Shown one piece after another: positions 11,010 to 23,262 of a stretch of DNA of 64,000 bases. A program made the translations under genes and the position numbers. Every line of letters begins with the position of its first letter. Position 1 is the first letter of the stretch. A model generated the notes under the pieces. The model was given only the letters and a program-made list of their open reading frames with translations. It did no database searches and was not told the DNA's origin. This DNA is from Wurfbainia villosa (Eukaryota > Streptophyta > Magnoliopsida > Zingiberales > Zingiberaceae): positions 78,913,174 through 78,977,173 of the forward strand of contig CM045991.1 of the NCBI GenBank assembly GCA_025175895.1, read 5' to 3'.

Positions 11010-12078
11010 ATAGGATTTTTTTAGGGACATTAGTCCCAAATTTCTCCTTATCTTTAAAATCATAACTCTTAGCACATAAACAATAAAATTTATTATTTTT
11101 AGCATGCTCTTTATGAAACATAGAAAGATTACTTCTAGCATGTCTTTTCTTATTACTTAAAAAATGAGCATTATTTAAATGCACCTCAGGATTTGCCTTA
11201 GAGACTCCCTCTACATTTGATGCTCCTTCTTGGACCTTCTTATTCCTCCTAGGGCATTGACTCCTATAATTCTCTGGTTGTTGGCACTTTAAGCATACCA
11301 CATGCTTCTTGCACTTAATGGTTGAGGCACCGGGTTCCTTGGTCTTTTCTTGAGGTTTCAGTGTCGATTGACTTTTCTTGACTTTCTTAGAGCACTTGCT
11401 CTTATAGTTCCCATATTCCCTACACTCAAAACACATAATATGATTTTTTATTTTGAATTGATGTGCTTGAGTTACCTAGATCAATGGTGGTCGGAATTGG
11501 TTCTTCATCTTCTCGATCGGAGGTAGATGGTTCCTCTTGAGTCGGCTTCGGTATTGAAGATGGCCTAGTCTCCTCCCCCTCAATCCTAGAGGTGGAGGCT
11601 TCTTTTACTTCTTCCTCCTCTCCCGATCTGGATGTTGATTCTCTATCACCCTCCGAATCATCAAGCTCTTGTGATGAAGATGTGCTTGCTTCTTCTTGAG
11701 CTTGAGAGGATGAGCACTCCTCTTCTTCTTGGACCAGTGATGGGCCTTCATGGAACTTTCCCAATTTGCTCCAAAGCTCCTGACATCTTGATATTCACCT
11801 AGTCTAGACAAAATATCATTAGGTATCAAATCTTCTAAAAGCTTTGTTACCTTAACTTCGGTCTTGAACTTTTGACGTTGCTCTTGGGTCCACTTTTTCA
11901 ATTTCAAGACATCTCCCTTATTATCCCTGGAGGGTTCAAAACCTTCTATGTTGATGAACCACTCCTCTATGTCCATCATCAAGGATGTCTCCATTCTTGC
12001 CCTCCATGCCGAAAAATCTTCTTGGTTGTATGGTGGAGGTGTGTTGATATCCCATCCTAATTTTCCTTCAAATCTCAT
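11010..12078 (-). pseudogene. SIR2 gag pseudogene (two zinc knuckles)
   Basis: A retrotransposon capsid-type protein starting at the ATG at 12078, after a leader of about 55 nt from the primer-binding site. The N-terminal part resembles the SIR1 and SIR5 gag (K-L-G-W-D-I-N-T-P-P). An acidic Ser/Glu-rich region follows (11750-11480), then two CCHC knuckles: C-FE-C-REYG-N-YKSK-C, with His replaced by Asn, and C-LK-C-QQPE-N-YRSQ-C, also with Asn for His. A frameshift near 11700 and another near 11450 split it into three reading frames. It ends at the KFGTNVPKK block where the element is truncated. Both knuckles have lost the zinc-binding His, so this copy is dead. Confidence 0.8.
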
Positions 12079-12132
12079 CTTGTTCCCTCTAGCGCTTTTG
12101 CTCCCGGGTGTTAGTTCGTATAAGATCTCCAA

Positions 12133-12144
12133 GCTCTGATAACA
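12133..12144 (-). other. SIR2 primer-binding site
   Basis: On the minus strand it reads TGTTATCAGAGC, one base from TGGTATCAGAGC, the complement of the initiator tRNA-Met 3' end. It starts three bases inside the LTR edge. Confidence 0.8.
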
Positions 12145-12146
12145 CT

Positions 12147-13654
12147 TGTTAGGACCTGTGCACCCGCTAGAGGGGGGGGGAGGTGAATAACATTGTCATC
12201 GGTTCACAGAATTTAATCGTTCTTGCATGCTTGTCTACAATGATCGTTAATATGCGCAATAGAATAATAATTAAGCAATAACGAAATGTACAAACACACA
12301 ATACACAAGAACATGGAACACAAGAATATAACGTGGTTTGGAACTGTACAGTTCCTACTTCACGGATTGGGCTCGAAAGAGCCCTAGCGATGCAAACACA
12401 CACCACTAATCAAATATAATTCTTCTCGACAACAAGTTAGAGGCGGAGAAACCTCGTACAAGTATTATTACAATAATAAGAAACAAATACAAGCAAATAC
12501 AAGATGAATATATAAAATAACATAAAGAAACCTTTACAACTATTTCTTTGGAATGCTTGCTTGTTGATTGCTTGAACCGTGCTTGAAGACCCTGATTTGC
12601 AGTAGCAAATCACCTTAAAGATGCTCAAGAAATCGCTACCAAATCCCTTCCTTCGTGCTCTTTTTAAACCTGCAACTCGGGCTAGATTTCGCCTAGTAGT
12701 CGACTGATCGAGACCATCAGTTGACTGCTCTTGTAGCCATTGTCTCACAACGGCATGAGCCACGTTGGATAAGTTGCAACGGATAGACCATCGACTGATC
12801 ATACCCATCAGTCAATTGATAGAGTCATCACTCGACTACCAAACCCTAACAGTCGACTCGAGAACTTTCTATCCCCGAATACCCAACCAAGAATGGATCG
12901 ATCTCCGTGATAAGTCGATCGCCTAATCTTGGTGTCGATCAAGGCCATTTCCTACAATAACACTGCCGATTTCACATCACCGACCGACCATAGTCCTGGC
13001 CGATCGATATACCTCAAACATGAGATTTTAACCCAAGTGTGATGCCCTCATACTTGCTAGACCACCCTTAGCTTAGACCTAAGCCTTCTAGCCACCTCCA
13101 TCAGCCTCACGCCTGTCGGATCCCTCCAAGTCATCCATGACTTGTTCATCCATACGCTAGCCTTCAGGTGCTTCCATCGGCTATTGTCATGCTAACGGTG
13201 TCTACACTGCCAAGGCATATTGGACTTACGCTGCCAAGACTACGCTTGGACTTTATGTCGCCAACCATTGGACTTATGCTGCCAAGATTCCACCCTTGGA
13301 CTTTACGCTGCCAATATCAACCCTTAGACTTCCCAAATGCCAAGTACCCATGACTTGGACTTTCACCGCCAAGACTACACCCTTGGACTTACGTGGCTAA
13401 GACTACACCCTTGGACTTTCCATGCCAATCCAATGTTGGACTTTCCAAATGCCAAGACTCATGCTTGGACTTTCCATGCCAAGTACCCATGACTTGGACT
13501 TTTCCCATGACAATGGTCAAATCATCGTCAAACATCAAACATGACCTAGGTCGATTGCACCGACAATCTCCCCAAAACATTTGTCAAACATCAAAATACT
13601 ACTCGAGTCAAACTCGAGTCTGGTCAATCGTGACCTGGGCCGATTGCACCAACA
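12147..13654 (-). repeat. SIR2 5' LTR (1508 bp)
   Basis: In plus-strand view it begins TGTTAGGACC and ends GCACCAACA. It carries a cluster of TCGACTG palindromic motifs (12690-12860) and an array of CTTGGACTT...GCCAAGA units (13200-13520). At its right edge is the duplicated-end block also seen in SIR1 and SIR5, with internal GACAATCTCCCCAAAACA at about 13560. Confidence 0.85.
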
Positions 13655-13990
13655 ATTTGTAATTGCTTGTATTTCTTTTGTATTACTTTTGTAATCCTTG
13701 TACGAGATTTCTCCGCCTCCGATTTGTCGTCGAGAAGGAGTTTATTGGTTTAGTGGTGATATTTGCATCGCTAGGGCTCGTTTGAGCCCAACCCATGGTG
13801 AGGAACCTTGAGGTTCTGAACCACGTTATATCTTTGTGTATTTTGTATTTTGTATTTTGTCTTGTGTATTTGTGTTTATTGTTTCTATATTCCACTGCAT
13901 ACTAACAATCATAGGCAAGCACAAATGATTTCCATCAAGCAACGTCGAAACGCTATTCACCCCCCTCTAGCGATGATCAATTCTCCAACA
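13655..13990 (+). repeat. SIR1b 5' LTR remnant (336 bp)
   Basis: Matches the last part of the 3' LTR (about 42090-42397), including the GAACCACGTTATATC block and the terminal CACCCCCCTCTAGCGA. It ends TTCTCCAACA. The first about 1.26 kb are absent because SIR2 lies there. Confidence 0.85.
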
Positions 13991-13992
13991 AG

Positions 13993-14005
13993 TGGTATCA
14001 GAGTG
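13993..14005 (+). other. SIR1b primer-binding site
   Basis: TGGTATCAGAGTG two bases after the LTR end; complementary to initiator tRNA-Met except at the last bases. Typical of Copia/Sirevirus elements. Confidence 0.88.
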
Positions 14006-14054
14006 AGGCCGCTCTTCATTTAGACTAACCGCCAAGAGAGCACGCTAGAGGGCA

Positions 14055-14865
14055 AGATTGATCATTAAGAGAAATTGGGTGATGACATCAACATTCCACC
14101 GTCTTTCGACTGCGAAGATTTCGCATATTGGAAAGGTAGAATGATGCACTTTCTTATGTGTGATTTTGATAATTGGATTAGTGTCATAGTAGGTTTCAAC
14201 ACTCCAAAGGACGAAGAAAGAAGAAAACTCAAGAAGATGAATTGGAGCAAAGAGCAACTCCGATACTTCAACATAAATAATAAGGTAATGGGTATATTAC
14301 TTAGCGTAATTCCTAATGATATATTGTGTAAGATAGAAGATTGTAAAGATGCCAAGGAGCTTAGGATCAAGTTGGAAAGATATCATGAAAACCCATCACT
14401 GGCACAAGAAGAAGAAGAGGAGGAGAAAGAAAGTTCATTCTCACAAGAAAGTGAGGATTCGGAGGTCGAGGAGTGTTTGACATCCGAGGAGGAAGAGGAG
14501 GTGGAAGAAGTAGAAGAGGTTCAACCTCTAGGATTGAGGGGAGGAGGGGGGGAGAGAGAGACCATACACTCCGGAGCATCAAGAAGAAGCTTCTACTTCC
14601 GGTCAAGAAGAAGAGGAAGCTCAAAATTCCACCACCATTGACCTAGGTAACTCAAGCAATTTAGTTAAAAATAAAAATCATATAATTTGCTTTGAGTGTA
14701 GGGAATATGGGGACTACAAAAGTAAGTGCCCTAAGAAGGTCAAGAAAAGTCAACCGACACCAAAACCTCAAGATATCTCAAAGGATGCCAGAGCCCCAAC
14801 CATTAAGAGCAAGGAGCATGTGGTGTGCTTCAAATGCAACCGAAAAGGGCATTATAGGAGCCAAT
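14055..14865 (+). pseudogene. SIR1b gag, N-terminal half, cut by COP1b
   Basis: This is the capsid-type domain of a Sirevirus-like gag. A clear frame runs from about 14075, and homology to SIR2/SIR5 starts slightly upstream, where the expected ATG is not seen. It has a Y-W-K-G-R-M motif near residue 20, a DFDNW block, then a long acidic Glu/Ser stretch (14400-14540) with a frameshift after it. Two CCHC knuckles follow: C-x2-C-REYGD-YKSK-C near 14690-14735 and C-FK-C-NRKG-H-YRSQ-C at 14827-14865. The second knuckle is cut by COP1b; the frame resumes at 23263. Two knuckles in one gag is notable. Confidence 0.82.
14861..14865 (+). repeat. Target site duplication CCAAT, left of COP1b
   Basis: Matches 23258-23262 exactly. 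Joining the flanks restores the second zinc knuckle frame of SIR1 gag, confirming the insertion. Confidence 0.95.
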
Positions 14866-16705
14866 TGTTGGGATGTATACTGAAAAGTCTATCTTTTGTA
14901 TGAACATCTTTATTTTGAAATAAGAATCACATGATCATTGTTTGCATTTTTATGGTTATGCATATTGTCTAATACATTACATTGTAGATAACATGGTGTG
15001 TGGTGTCACACGGGAGATCATGTTATCAGTTCCTTGTAAAGTATAAGTAAAGGCTCACAACCGAGATGGCTTTGGACAAACCATCGGAATGGTTGTAGTG
15101 TGATTTGGTATTGGTTTGTCTTGACCATAGAATCACACTAGTGCACTTTGTGTGTATTGAACATGATTGACTTAGAGGTAATTCGATTTATTGCTGATTA
15201 CATAATCAAATCAGACCTCAGATATTATTTTGTACATACTCTTAATCCCGATATAATAACGGGCACATATACTTAGTATTCATCTCTTTAATTTACCAAT
15301 GGGCGAGATTTATAGATTAAATCGATAGGCTCGGTAAGTTGGGAGATGATATTATTTATATGGTGTGTCGTTGATTATAGGAGGAAACTGTGTCCTATAT
15401 ATTATGATGATGATGTCCCCTTGAGGAGCTCATAAGGTTCATCATGTAAACCTTGCAGGTGAACTTGGTCCGGCATGATGAAAAGGTTGAGTGGTACTAC
15501 TCATGGAGTTAGATGTTGATTAATTAATGGTCAGTAAATTAATTAATCGACGAACATTCGAGATCTTAAACACGGAGAGAAAATGTACAAATAATATATG
15601 GAGCCCATATTATCTTATGGGGGTTGGTGAGGTAGATCAATGATAATCCTTTAGTGGATTGGATTATCATTAGTGGATCGGACTTTATGTGGGCTTAATC
15701 CATGGGTGGCCAAGATCCAACTCCTCCTCACGGTCCCTAATGTAGCCTATTAGAACCTCATGAAGCTTAGATCCAATGGATAGAAACAAAACTCTAGATC
15801 CAAAGGTAGAGATTAAATCTCTAAGATTCGACGGTTGAGATTAAATCTCTAGATCCGACGGTTGAGATTAAATCCCTAGAACCAATGGTGGAGATTAAAA
15901 GGAGACTTATCCCTAACTCTATAAAAGGAGGGCAAGGGGTTGGCATGGAGAATAATCCAAGAGGAGCTAGGGTTTTGGGCGGCAAGGCTTGGAAGCTAGG
16001 GTTTAGGGGTTGGCGGCACCAAATAAGGAAGGTAATTCCTTTCTTCTTCTTCCTTCAAGGTGGCCAGTGTCCAGCAGGTGTTTCCAGATTTTTCCAGCCA
16101 TTGTCCGGCGTCCAAACCTCTCTTCTCCTTCTCCTTGAGTGGTGTAAACAAGACTTAGGGCTTTCCCTTAGTGTCTTGGGAGGTTTCCATCATCATCTCC
16201 TCCTCTTAGTTGGCCGGCGGCAAGGATTTCCCGTGTTGCTTGTTGGTTGGCTATAGGAAGGAGAAGAGCCTTGTTTCTATTCTTCCTCTTGCTTTGGAAG
16301 AGCAAGGAAGGAAGATTTATGAGCTAGGAGCTTCGACTTTTGGTAGATCGTCGCTCACACGACGTCCGAAAGGAGGAAGGTCATACATTAGAAGATCGAG
16401 AGATATATCTATTCTCTATTCTCTTTTGTTACTTGCTTGTATTTGTTTTTCTAATTATGAGCATGATATAAATCTATTTGTGGCTAAATAATACTTGGAT
16501 CCCGAACATAAACACAAAAGCTGTGATCCGGACATTATCTATTCCGGCTACTCAGAGAATAGAGGATGGTCGCTGAACAAATGAGTTTGTTCAAGTGACC
16601 TCTCTAAACGAATAGCACGATGATGACTTGGTTGTTTGAGCAATCCTTTTATCTAGGATTAAATTTTTTAACTGGGACATCGATGGATCGATACAAAACC
16701 CTTCA
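14866..16705 (+). repeat. COP1b 5' LTR (1840 bp)
   Basis: Collinear with the 3' LTR but lacking a block of about 60 bp near its end (before the terminal AAAACCCTTCA) that both 3' LTRs have. No tRNA-Met primer-binding site follows; the next bases are ATCGCATCGTGAGCC, which I cannot assign to a tRNA. Confidence 0.93.
15917..15927 (+). promoter_or_regulatory. TATA-like box in the COP1b 5' LTR
   Basis: CTCTATAAAAG about 1050 bp into the LTR, equivalent in all three COP1 LTR copies. It fits a Pol II promoter at the U3/R boundary; use is inferred. Confidence 0.55.
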
Positions 16706-17754
16706 ATCGCATCGTGAGCCAAGGTTTCCGATTTGTGTGTTTAGGATTCGGTTAATTTTTATGCACTTTTCATATATTATACGTGCCGGATAATAGTAGG
16801 ATATGCATAGTTTAACTCTTTGGTTGCAGGCATAAGATCCGACTATTATGGCCATATGTGTGTATGTGATTGTATGTGTATATTTTGTTGAATCCTCGAG
16901 GTTGACGAGGCTAGTATTTGATTTTTTGTAAATTAGATACAATATTGTTTAGCCACTCTTTATTTTAGTTTACTTTCGATCTAGATTTCATGTACACTCC
17001 CTCATGGAGTATAGGATCGATGGATGTAAATTAAAATAGGTTACAGTCTCGGCTCGGATCTCCGGATGGCTTGTACATGGCGTAGGAGGAGCGGACGAGA
17101 AGGCGATGCGACGGGAGACATATTGAAGACAAAAGCCATAATAGTTGAAAAATAATTTATTTTTCATATTTATTGCTTTTTGTTTGATATGCATGTCGTA
17201 AGCTAAGAAAATTCCTCAATTTCAAATTACTAAGTGGGAGAGGGAATTTTTTTAAAATTCCCACGGCCTCCATTACGATTTGACATGTGATGCAAACAAA
17301 CTTGCGCGCCGGCTCTGAGTGCCTTCCTCCCCATCGAATGAGTTTGTTTGCGGATCACAAGGTCGAATATGGTTATAGGAAATTATTAAGGAGCGTGTGT
17401 ACTTCCCCATCGTAAGACACATAACCCGAGATAATTACCTCGTACCAAATAATGGTGAACACTTAGATACAAATATAAGTATCCTCCCATCGAGAGTCAT
17501 CGCTTTTATTTGTAGGGTCAAGAGAAACCAACTATTAATTTTATTTGTCAAAAGGTTAGGTTGACAAGATAGTAAAATTAATTAGTAAAACCTCCTCTTA
17601 CAAATGTAGAATTCAGATATCGCCCACACTATCGTGGCATACGATATTCTCGGTGTTTTAAGGTGTTGGTTGATTTTAAAATTTTATTGTTTGAGGAATC
17701 AATAATTTTTTGAAATCCAAAGTAATGATCTATGTGATTCTTAGGATTTTCAAA
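16706..17754 (+). other. COP1b leader
   Basis: About 1 kb without a supportable ORF, from LTR end to gag start. From 17169 it matches the first bases of the window. Long leaders are usual in Angela-like elements. Confidence 0.7.
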
Positions 17755-20700
17755 ATGACTTTCAGTCCACTTGTTATGATACTAAAGGAAAATAAACTTA
17801 CTGTACCCAAATGATGTTGATTGGAAAAAAATCTAGATATTGTCTTAACTGCTGAGGAGTACAAATATGTACTCTTCGAAGAGGGTCCTCCTAAGCCTGC
17901 GAATGAGCTGGAAGTCCTTGGAGCTGAGATCGATAGGGAAACCCAGGTCAATATCATTCTCCAATTGACAGAAAGGCTTGCTCAGGCTCAGGCCATGGTT
18001 GCTCAGAAGGTTTCTACTTCTAAGCCGAAAGGCAAGAAGAAGAAGAAACAAGATGGAGCAAAGGTGGTGGGAGGATCTCAGGGCAAGTACTTCACTTGCA
18101 AGCAGGATGGACATTGGAAGAAGGACTTTCCCAATCCGAAGCAGAACAAAGGAATATTCTTTGGTCTAGTCATTGAAACATGGTTAGCGGTATTATCTAC
18201 CGGCACCTAGTGTGTAGATACGAGAGCCTCTGATCATGTCTGCAATACTTTGCAGAGGTTCCAGGAAACCCGACGACTAGCTAAAGGGGAGATTACCGTT
18301 TACTTGGGCAATGCCATGAAGGTGACAACTATTGTAGTGGGAGATGTTTTATTTATCTTTTGAGAAAAATAAAACTTTGGTTCTAGAAAATATCCTTTAT
18401 GTACCTTTATTTAGAAAGAATTTAGTTTCAGTTTCTAAATTATTTATGGATGGATATTCTATTTCGTTTAATGACAGAGTCATATAAAAGGAATAGGAGA
18501 TTATCTGCTCAGTACATTGATAGGAAATTTATACACACTTGAACCAAACCTCCCACGATGCAAATCAAGTTAATAACTCATCTTCTAATTCCAATAAGAG
18601 AAAAGAACCTTCAAGATGAACCAAACATATCTTTGGCATCTTAGGCTTGGTCATATTAACCCAAGTGTAATTCAAAGGTTGATAGTCGATGGACCTTGGG
18701 TTCATTAGTGGTGGAGGATCTCCCAACCTATGAATCTTGCTTGGAGGGTAAGATAACCAAGAGGCCTTTTAAGGCCAAAGGGTATAGAGCCAAAGATGTG
18801 TTAGAATTGGTTCATTCTGATTTGTATGGTCCTATGTCTATCTAGGCTAGAGGTGGTTTTGAGTATTTCGTCTCTTTTATAGACGATTACTCAAGATATG
18901 GATACATTTACCTGATGCGCCGTAAGTCTGAATGCTTTGACAAGATCAAAGAATTCAAGACTGATGTGGAGAAACGTCAAGGTAAAAGTATCAAGACACT
19001 ACGATCTAATCGTGGTGGTGAGTACCTCTTGGGAGAGTTTAGGAACTACTTATCAGAGGCTAGGATTCAATCCCAATTGACTGCACCTGGCACACCCCAG
19101 TAGAACGGTGTAGTAGAGCAAAGGAATAGGACTCTTATGGAGATGGTTAGATCGATGATGAGTTATTCTGAGTTGTCAGATTCGTTCTGGGGATATGCTC
19201 TAGATACGGCGGTGTACATTCTGAACTTGGTTCCATCTAAATCAGTGCCTTCTACTCCCACAGAATTGTGGACTGGGCGAAAGCCTAGTCTAAGACATAT
19301 TCGGATATGGGAGAGTCCAGCACATGTGTTGAAAGCAGATGCTGGTAAGTTGGAACCTCGTACAGAAGTACGCATGTTCGTTGGGTATCCTAGAGGAACG
19401 AAGGGTGGTTTGTTTTATAGTCCTAGAGATCAGAGGGTGATCGTTAGCACGAACACCAGATTTCTAGAGGAAGACTATGTGATGAGCCACAAGCCCAAGA
19501 GTAAAATTGTTCTGGAGGAATTAAAAGGGGAAGTCACTTCTTCAGTACCACCGGTACAAGAAGATATGCCACATGTCACTGCACCGCATGTCACAGAGGA
19601 TACACAGGTGATGCCTCATCGTAGTGGGAGGGTTGTGAGATAGCCTGATAGATTCATGTTCTTGGGAGAATCTTTTGATTTGGTCCCTGGCGAACATGAA
19701 CCTGATCCCTGGACATATGACGAGGCAATCCAAGATAAAGATGCAGCATCTTGGCAAAATGCAATGAATACCGAGATTGAATCTATGGATTCAAATCAGG
19801 TCTGGGATCTAGTAGAACCACCCGATGGTGTAAAAACCATTGGATGCAAGTGGATCTACAAGAGAAAGAGAGGAATAGATGGGAAGGTTGAGACCTTCAA
19901 AGCAAGGCTTGTTGCGAAGGGGTATACTCAGAAAGAGGGTATCGATTATGAGGAGACCTTTTCGCCGGTAGCCATGCTTAAGTCTATCCGGATTCTCTTA
20001 TGCATAGCAGCTCATATGGATTACGAGGTGTGGCAGATGGATGTCAAGACATCTTTCCTTAATGGAAGTCTTGAGGAAAACATCTATATGAAGCAACCAG
20101 AGGGATTTATTACGAAGGGAAAAGAGCATCTTGTATGTAAGCTTAATCGGTCCATTTATGGATTGAAGCAAGATTCGAGGTCTTGGAACATCCGCTTTGA
20201 TGAGGTAATCCAGTCTTATGGATTTATTCAAAGTCCGGATGAGTCTTGTGTATACAAGAGATGTGACAGAAACGTAGTGGTATTTCTTGTACTATACGTA
20301 GATGACATTTTATTGATTGGCAACAATATCAAGGTGTTATCGGATGTAAGGGTATGGTTGTCCAAACAGTTTGATATGAAGGACTTGGGAGAGGTGTGAC
20401 ACATCCTTGGGATCAAGGTTATAAGAGATCGCAGGAAAAGGATGTTGTGCTTATCCCAAGCTTCATACATAGACACGATTATGGATCGTTTTAGCATGCA
20501 GAACTCCAAGAAGGGTTTTCTACCTTTCAGGCATGGAGTTCCTTTATCTAAGGAGATGTGTCCTAGATCATCTGAGGAGATAGAGGAGATAGAGGAAATG
20601 AAGGCGGTTCCTTATGCTTCGGCAGTAGGAAGCCTCATGTATGCGATGCTATGTACGAGACCAAATATCTACTTTGCCGTGGGCATGGTCAGCAGATATC

Positions 20701-21320
20701 AGAGTAATCCAGGACAGGGACATTGGACTGCGGTAAATCATATATTGAAGTACCTGAGAAGGACTAGGGATTATATGTTGGTTTACCGGGCAGACCAATT
20801 ACTCCCTGTGGGTTACACAGATTCTGACTTCCAATCTGATAGGGATAACAGTAAGTCTACCTCAGGTTTTGTGTTTACTTTGGGAGGTGGAGCCATTGTA
20901 TGGAGGAGTGTCAAGCAGAAATGTGTGGCGGACTCTACCATGGAAGCTGAGTATGTGGCAGCCTCTAAGGCAGCCAAAGAAGTTGTGTGGCTCAGAAACT
21001 TTCTATTGGACTTGGATGTGATTCCTGGTTTGCCCAGAACTATCATAATTTATTGTGATAATAGTGGTGCAGTTGCAAACTCGAAGGAACCACGAGCCCA
21101 TAAGGCTAGTAAACACATAGAGCGCAAGTACCACCTGATACGAGAAATCATAAAGAGAGGAGAAGTTGTTGTAGCCAAAATTGCATCGGAGGATAACCTG
21201 GCAGATCCTTTCACTAAGGCCCTTTCGGTGAGAGCTTTTGATAGGCATGTGGAGGGAATGAGAATCAGATGTATGACAGTTTGTGTGGAGGGAATGAGAA
21301 TCAGATGTATGACAGTTTGA
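17755..21320 (+). pseudogene. COP1b gag-pol pseudogene (Copia polyprotein)
   Basis: Start ATG at 17755, with two near-compensating frameshifts at a C run and an A run close to 17810-17830. The short gag ends in a knuckle Y-FT-C-KQDG-H-WKKD-F, lacking the first and last Cys. Then come the protease remnant (VDTRASDHV, active-site Gly changed to Arg), the GAG-pre-integrase H-LRLG-H region (18636-18760), and the integrase core with VSFIDDYSRYG and SNRGGEY. RT has KARLVAKGYTQ, QMDVKTSFLNG and the catalytic LYVDDILLIG (about 20290-20320). RNase H has ADSTMEAEYVA and YCDNSGAV. In-frame stops occur at about 18208, 18843, 19101, 19641 and 20397, with other frameshifts. The last 36-nt unit is doubled. 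The RT and RNase H blocks are the best preserved. Confidence 0.92.
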
Positions 21321-21341
21321 GGACAGCATAGTTTTTTAGTA

Positions 21342-21353
21342 TAAGTGGGAGAT
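21342..21353 (+). other. COP1b polypurine tract
   Basis: AAGTGGGAGA-type run touching the 3' LTR start at 21354. Confidence 0.82.
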
Positions 21354-23257
21354 TGTTGGGATGTATACTGAAAAGTCTATCTTTTGTATGAACATCTTTA
21401 TTTTGAAATAAGAATAACATGATCATTGTTTGCATTTTTATGGTTATGCATATTGTCTAATACATTACATTGTAGATAACATGGTGTGTGGTGTCACACG
21501 GGAGATCATGTTATCGGCTCTTTGTAAAGTATAAGTAAAGGCTCACAACCGAGATGACTTTGGACAAACCATCGGAATGGTTGTAGTGTGATTTGGTATT
21601 GGTTTGTCTTGACCATAGAATCACACTAGTGCACTTTGTGTGTATTGAACAGGACCGACTTAGAGGTGATTCGATTTATTGCTGACTACATAATCGAATC
21701 GGACTTCAGATATTATTTTGTACATACTCTTAATCCCGATATAATAACGGGCACATATACTTAGTATTCATATCTTTGATTTACCAATGGGCGAGATTTA
21801 TAGATTAAATCGATAGGCTCGGTAAGTTGGGAGATGATATTATTTATATGGTGTGTCGTTGATTATAGGAGGAAACTGTGTCCTATATATTATGATGATG
21901 ATGTCCCCTTGAGGAGCTCATAAGGTTCATCATGTAAACCCTATAGGTGGATTTGGTCCGGCATGATGAAAAGGTTGAGTGGTACTACTCATGGAGTTAG
22001 ATGTTGATTAATTAATGGTCAGTAAATTAATTAATCAACGGACATTCGAGATCTTAAACACGGGGAGAAAATGTACAAATAATATATGGAGCTCATATTA
22101 TCTTATGGGGGTTGGTGAGGTAGATCAATGATAATCCTTTAGTGGATTGGATTATCATTAGTGGATCGGACTTTATGTGGGCTTAATCCATGGGTGGCCA
22201 AGATCCAACTCCTCCTCACGGTCCCTAATGTAGCCTATTAAAACCTCATGAAGCTTAGATCCAATGGATAGAAACAAAACTCTAGATCCAAAGGTAGAGA
22301 TTAAATCTCTAAGATCCGACGGTTGAGATTAAATCTCTAGATCCGACGGTTGAGATTAAATCCCTAGAACCAATGGCGGAGATTAAAAGGAGGCTTATCC
22401 CTTACTCTATAAAAGGAGGGCAAGGGGTTGGCGTGGAGAATAATCCAAGAGGAGCTAGGGTTTTGGGTGGCAAGGCTTGGAAGCTAGGGTTTAGGGGTTG
22501 GCGACACCAAATAAGGAAGGTAATTCCTTTCTTCTTTTTCCTTCAAGGTGGCCGGCGTCCAGCAGGTGTTTCCAGATTTTTCCAGCCATTGTCCGGCCTC
22601 CAAACCTCTCTTCTCCTTCTCCTTGAGTGGTGTAAACAAGACTTAGGGCTTTCCCTTAGTGTCTTGCGAGGTTTCCATCATCATCTCCTCCTCTTAGTTG
22701 GCCGGCGGCAAGGATTTCCCTTGTTGCTTGTTGGTTGGCTATAGGAAGGAGAAGAGCCTTGTTTCTATTCTTCTTCTTGCTTTGGAAGAGCAAGGAAGGA
22801 AGATTTGCGATCTAGGAGCTTCAACTTTTGGTAGATCGTCGCCCACACGACGTCCGAAAGGAGGAAGGTCATACTTTAGAAGATCGAGAGGTATATCTAT
22901 TCTCTATTCTCTTTTGTTACTTGCTTGTATTTGTTTTTCCAATTATGAGTATGATATAAATCTGTTTGTGGCTAAATAATACTTGGATCCCGAACATAAA
23001 CACAAAAGCCGGTGATCCGGACATCGTCTATTCCGCGGCTACTCGTAGAATAGAGGATGGTCGCTTGAACAACGAGTTTGTTTAAGTGACCTCTCTAAAC
23101 GAATAACACGACGATGACTTGGTTGTTTGAGCAATCCCTTTTGTCTAGGATTAAATTTTTTAATCCGGGGACATCGATGGGATCGCCATGAACAAACAAC
23201 TAAGGTGTAGTGGGAAGCGAAGTTTCCCCTCACAGACTCGATAAGCAAAACCCTTCA
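21354..23257 (+). repeat. COP1b 3' LTR (1904 bp)
   Basis: TGTTGGGATG to CCCTTCA, followed by CCAAT. It is nearly the same as 4133-6035 and differs more from its own 5' LTR, notably by about 60 bp present here near the end. Confidence 0.95.
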
Positions 23258-23262
23258 CCAAT
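23258..23262 (+). repeat. Target site duplication CCAAT, right of COP1b
   Basis: Pairs with 14861-14865. Confidence 0.95.

Larger units (their letters stand above)
10997..13654 (-). mobile_element. SIR2: truncated minus-strand gag-only Sirevirus-like element
   Basis: On the minus strand the order is 5' LTR (13654-12147), initiator-Met primer-binding site (12144-12133), then gag, broken off near 11010. The 3' part and 3' LTR are missing. The LTR edge abuts the remaining 336 bp of the SIR1 5' LTR, so it probably inserted into that LTR. I could not find a matching target duplication at the broken end. Confidence 0.8.
14866..23257 (+). mobile_element. COP1b: complete Copia LTR retrotransposon (8392 bp)
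   Basis: 5' LTR 14866-16705, leader 16706-17754, gag-pol 17755-21320, polypurine tract, 3' LTR 21354-23257, flanked by CCAAT. The LTRs begin TGTTGGGATG and end CCCTTCA. Domain order (protease, integrase, RT, RNase H) defines Copia; LTR length points to the Angela/Tork group (inference). Stop codons and frameshifts make it non-autonomous. Confidence 0.96.

Noticed and set aside
13993..14005. tRNA gene at TGGTATCAGAG sites
   Set aside because: Only the 12-18 nt complement of the tRNA 3' end is present, placed at LTR borders; these are primer-binding sites.
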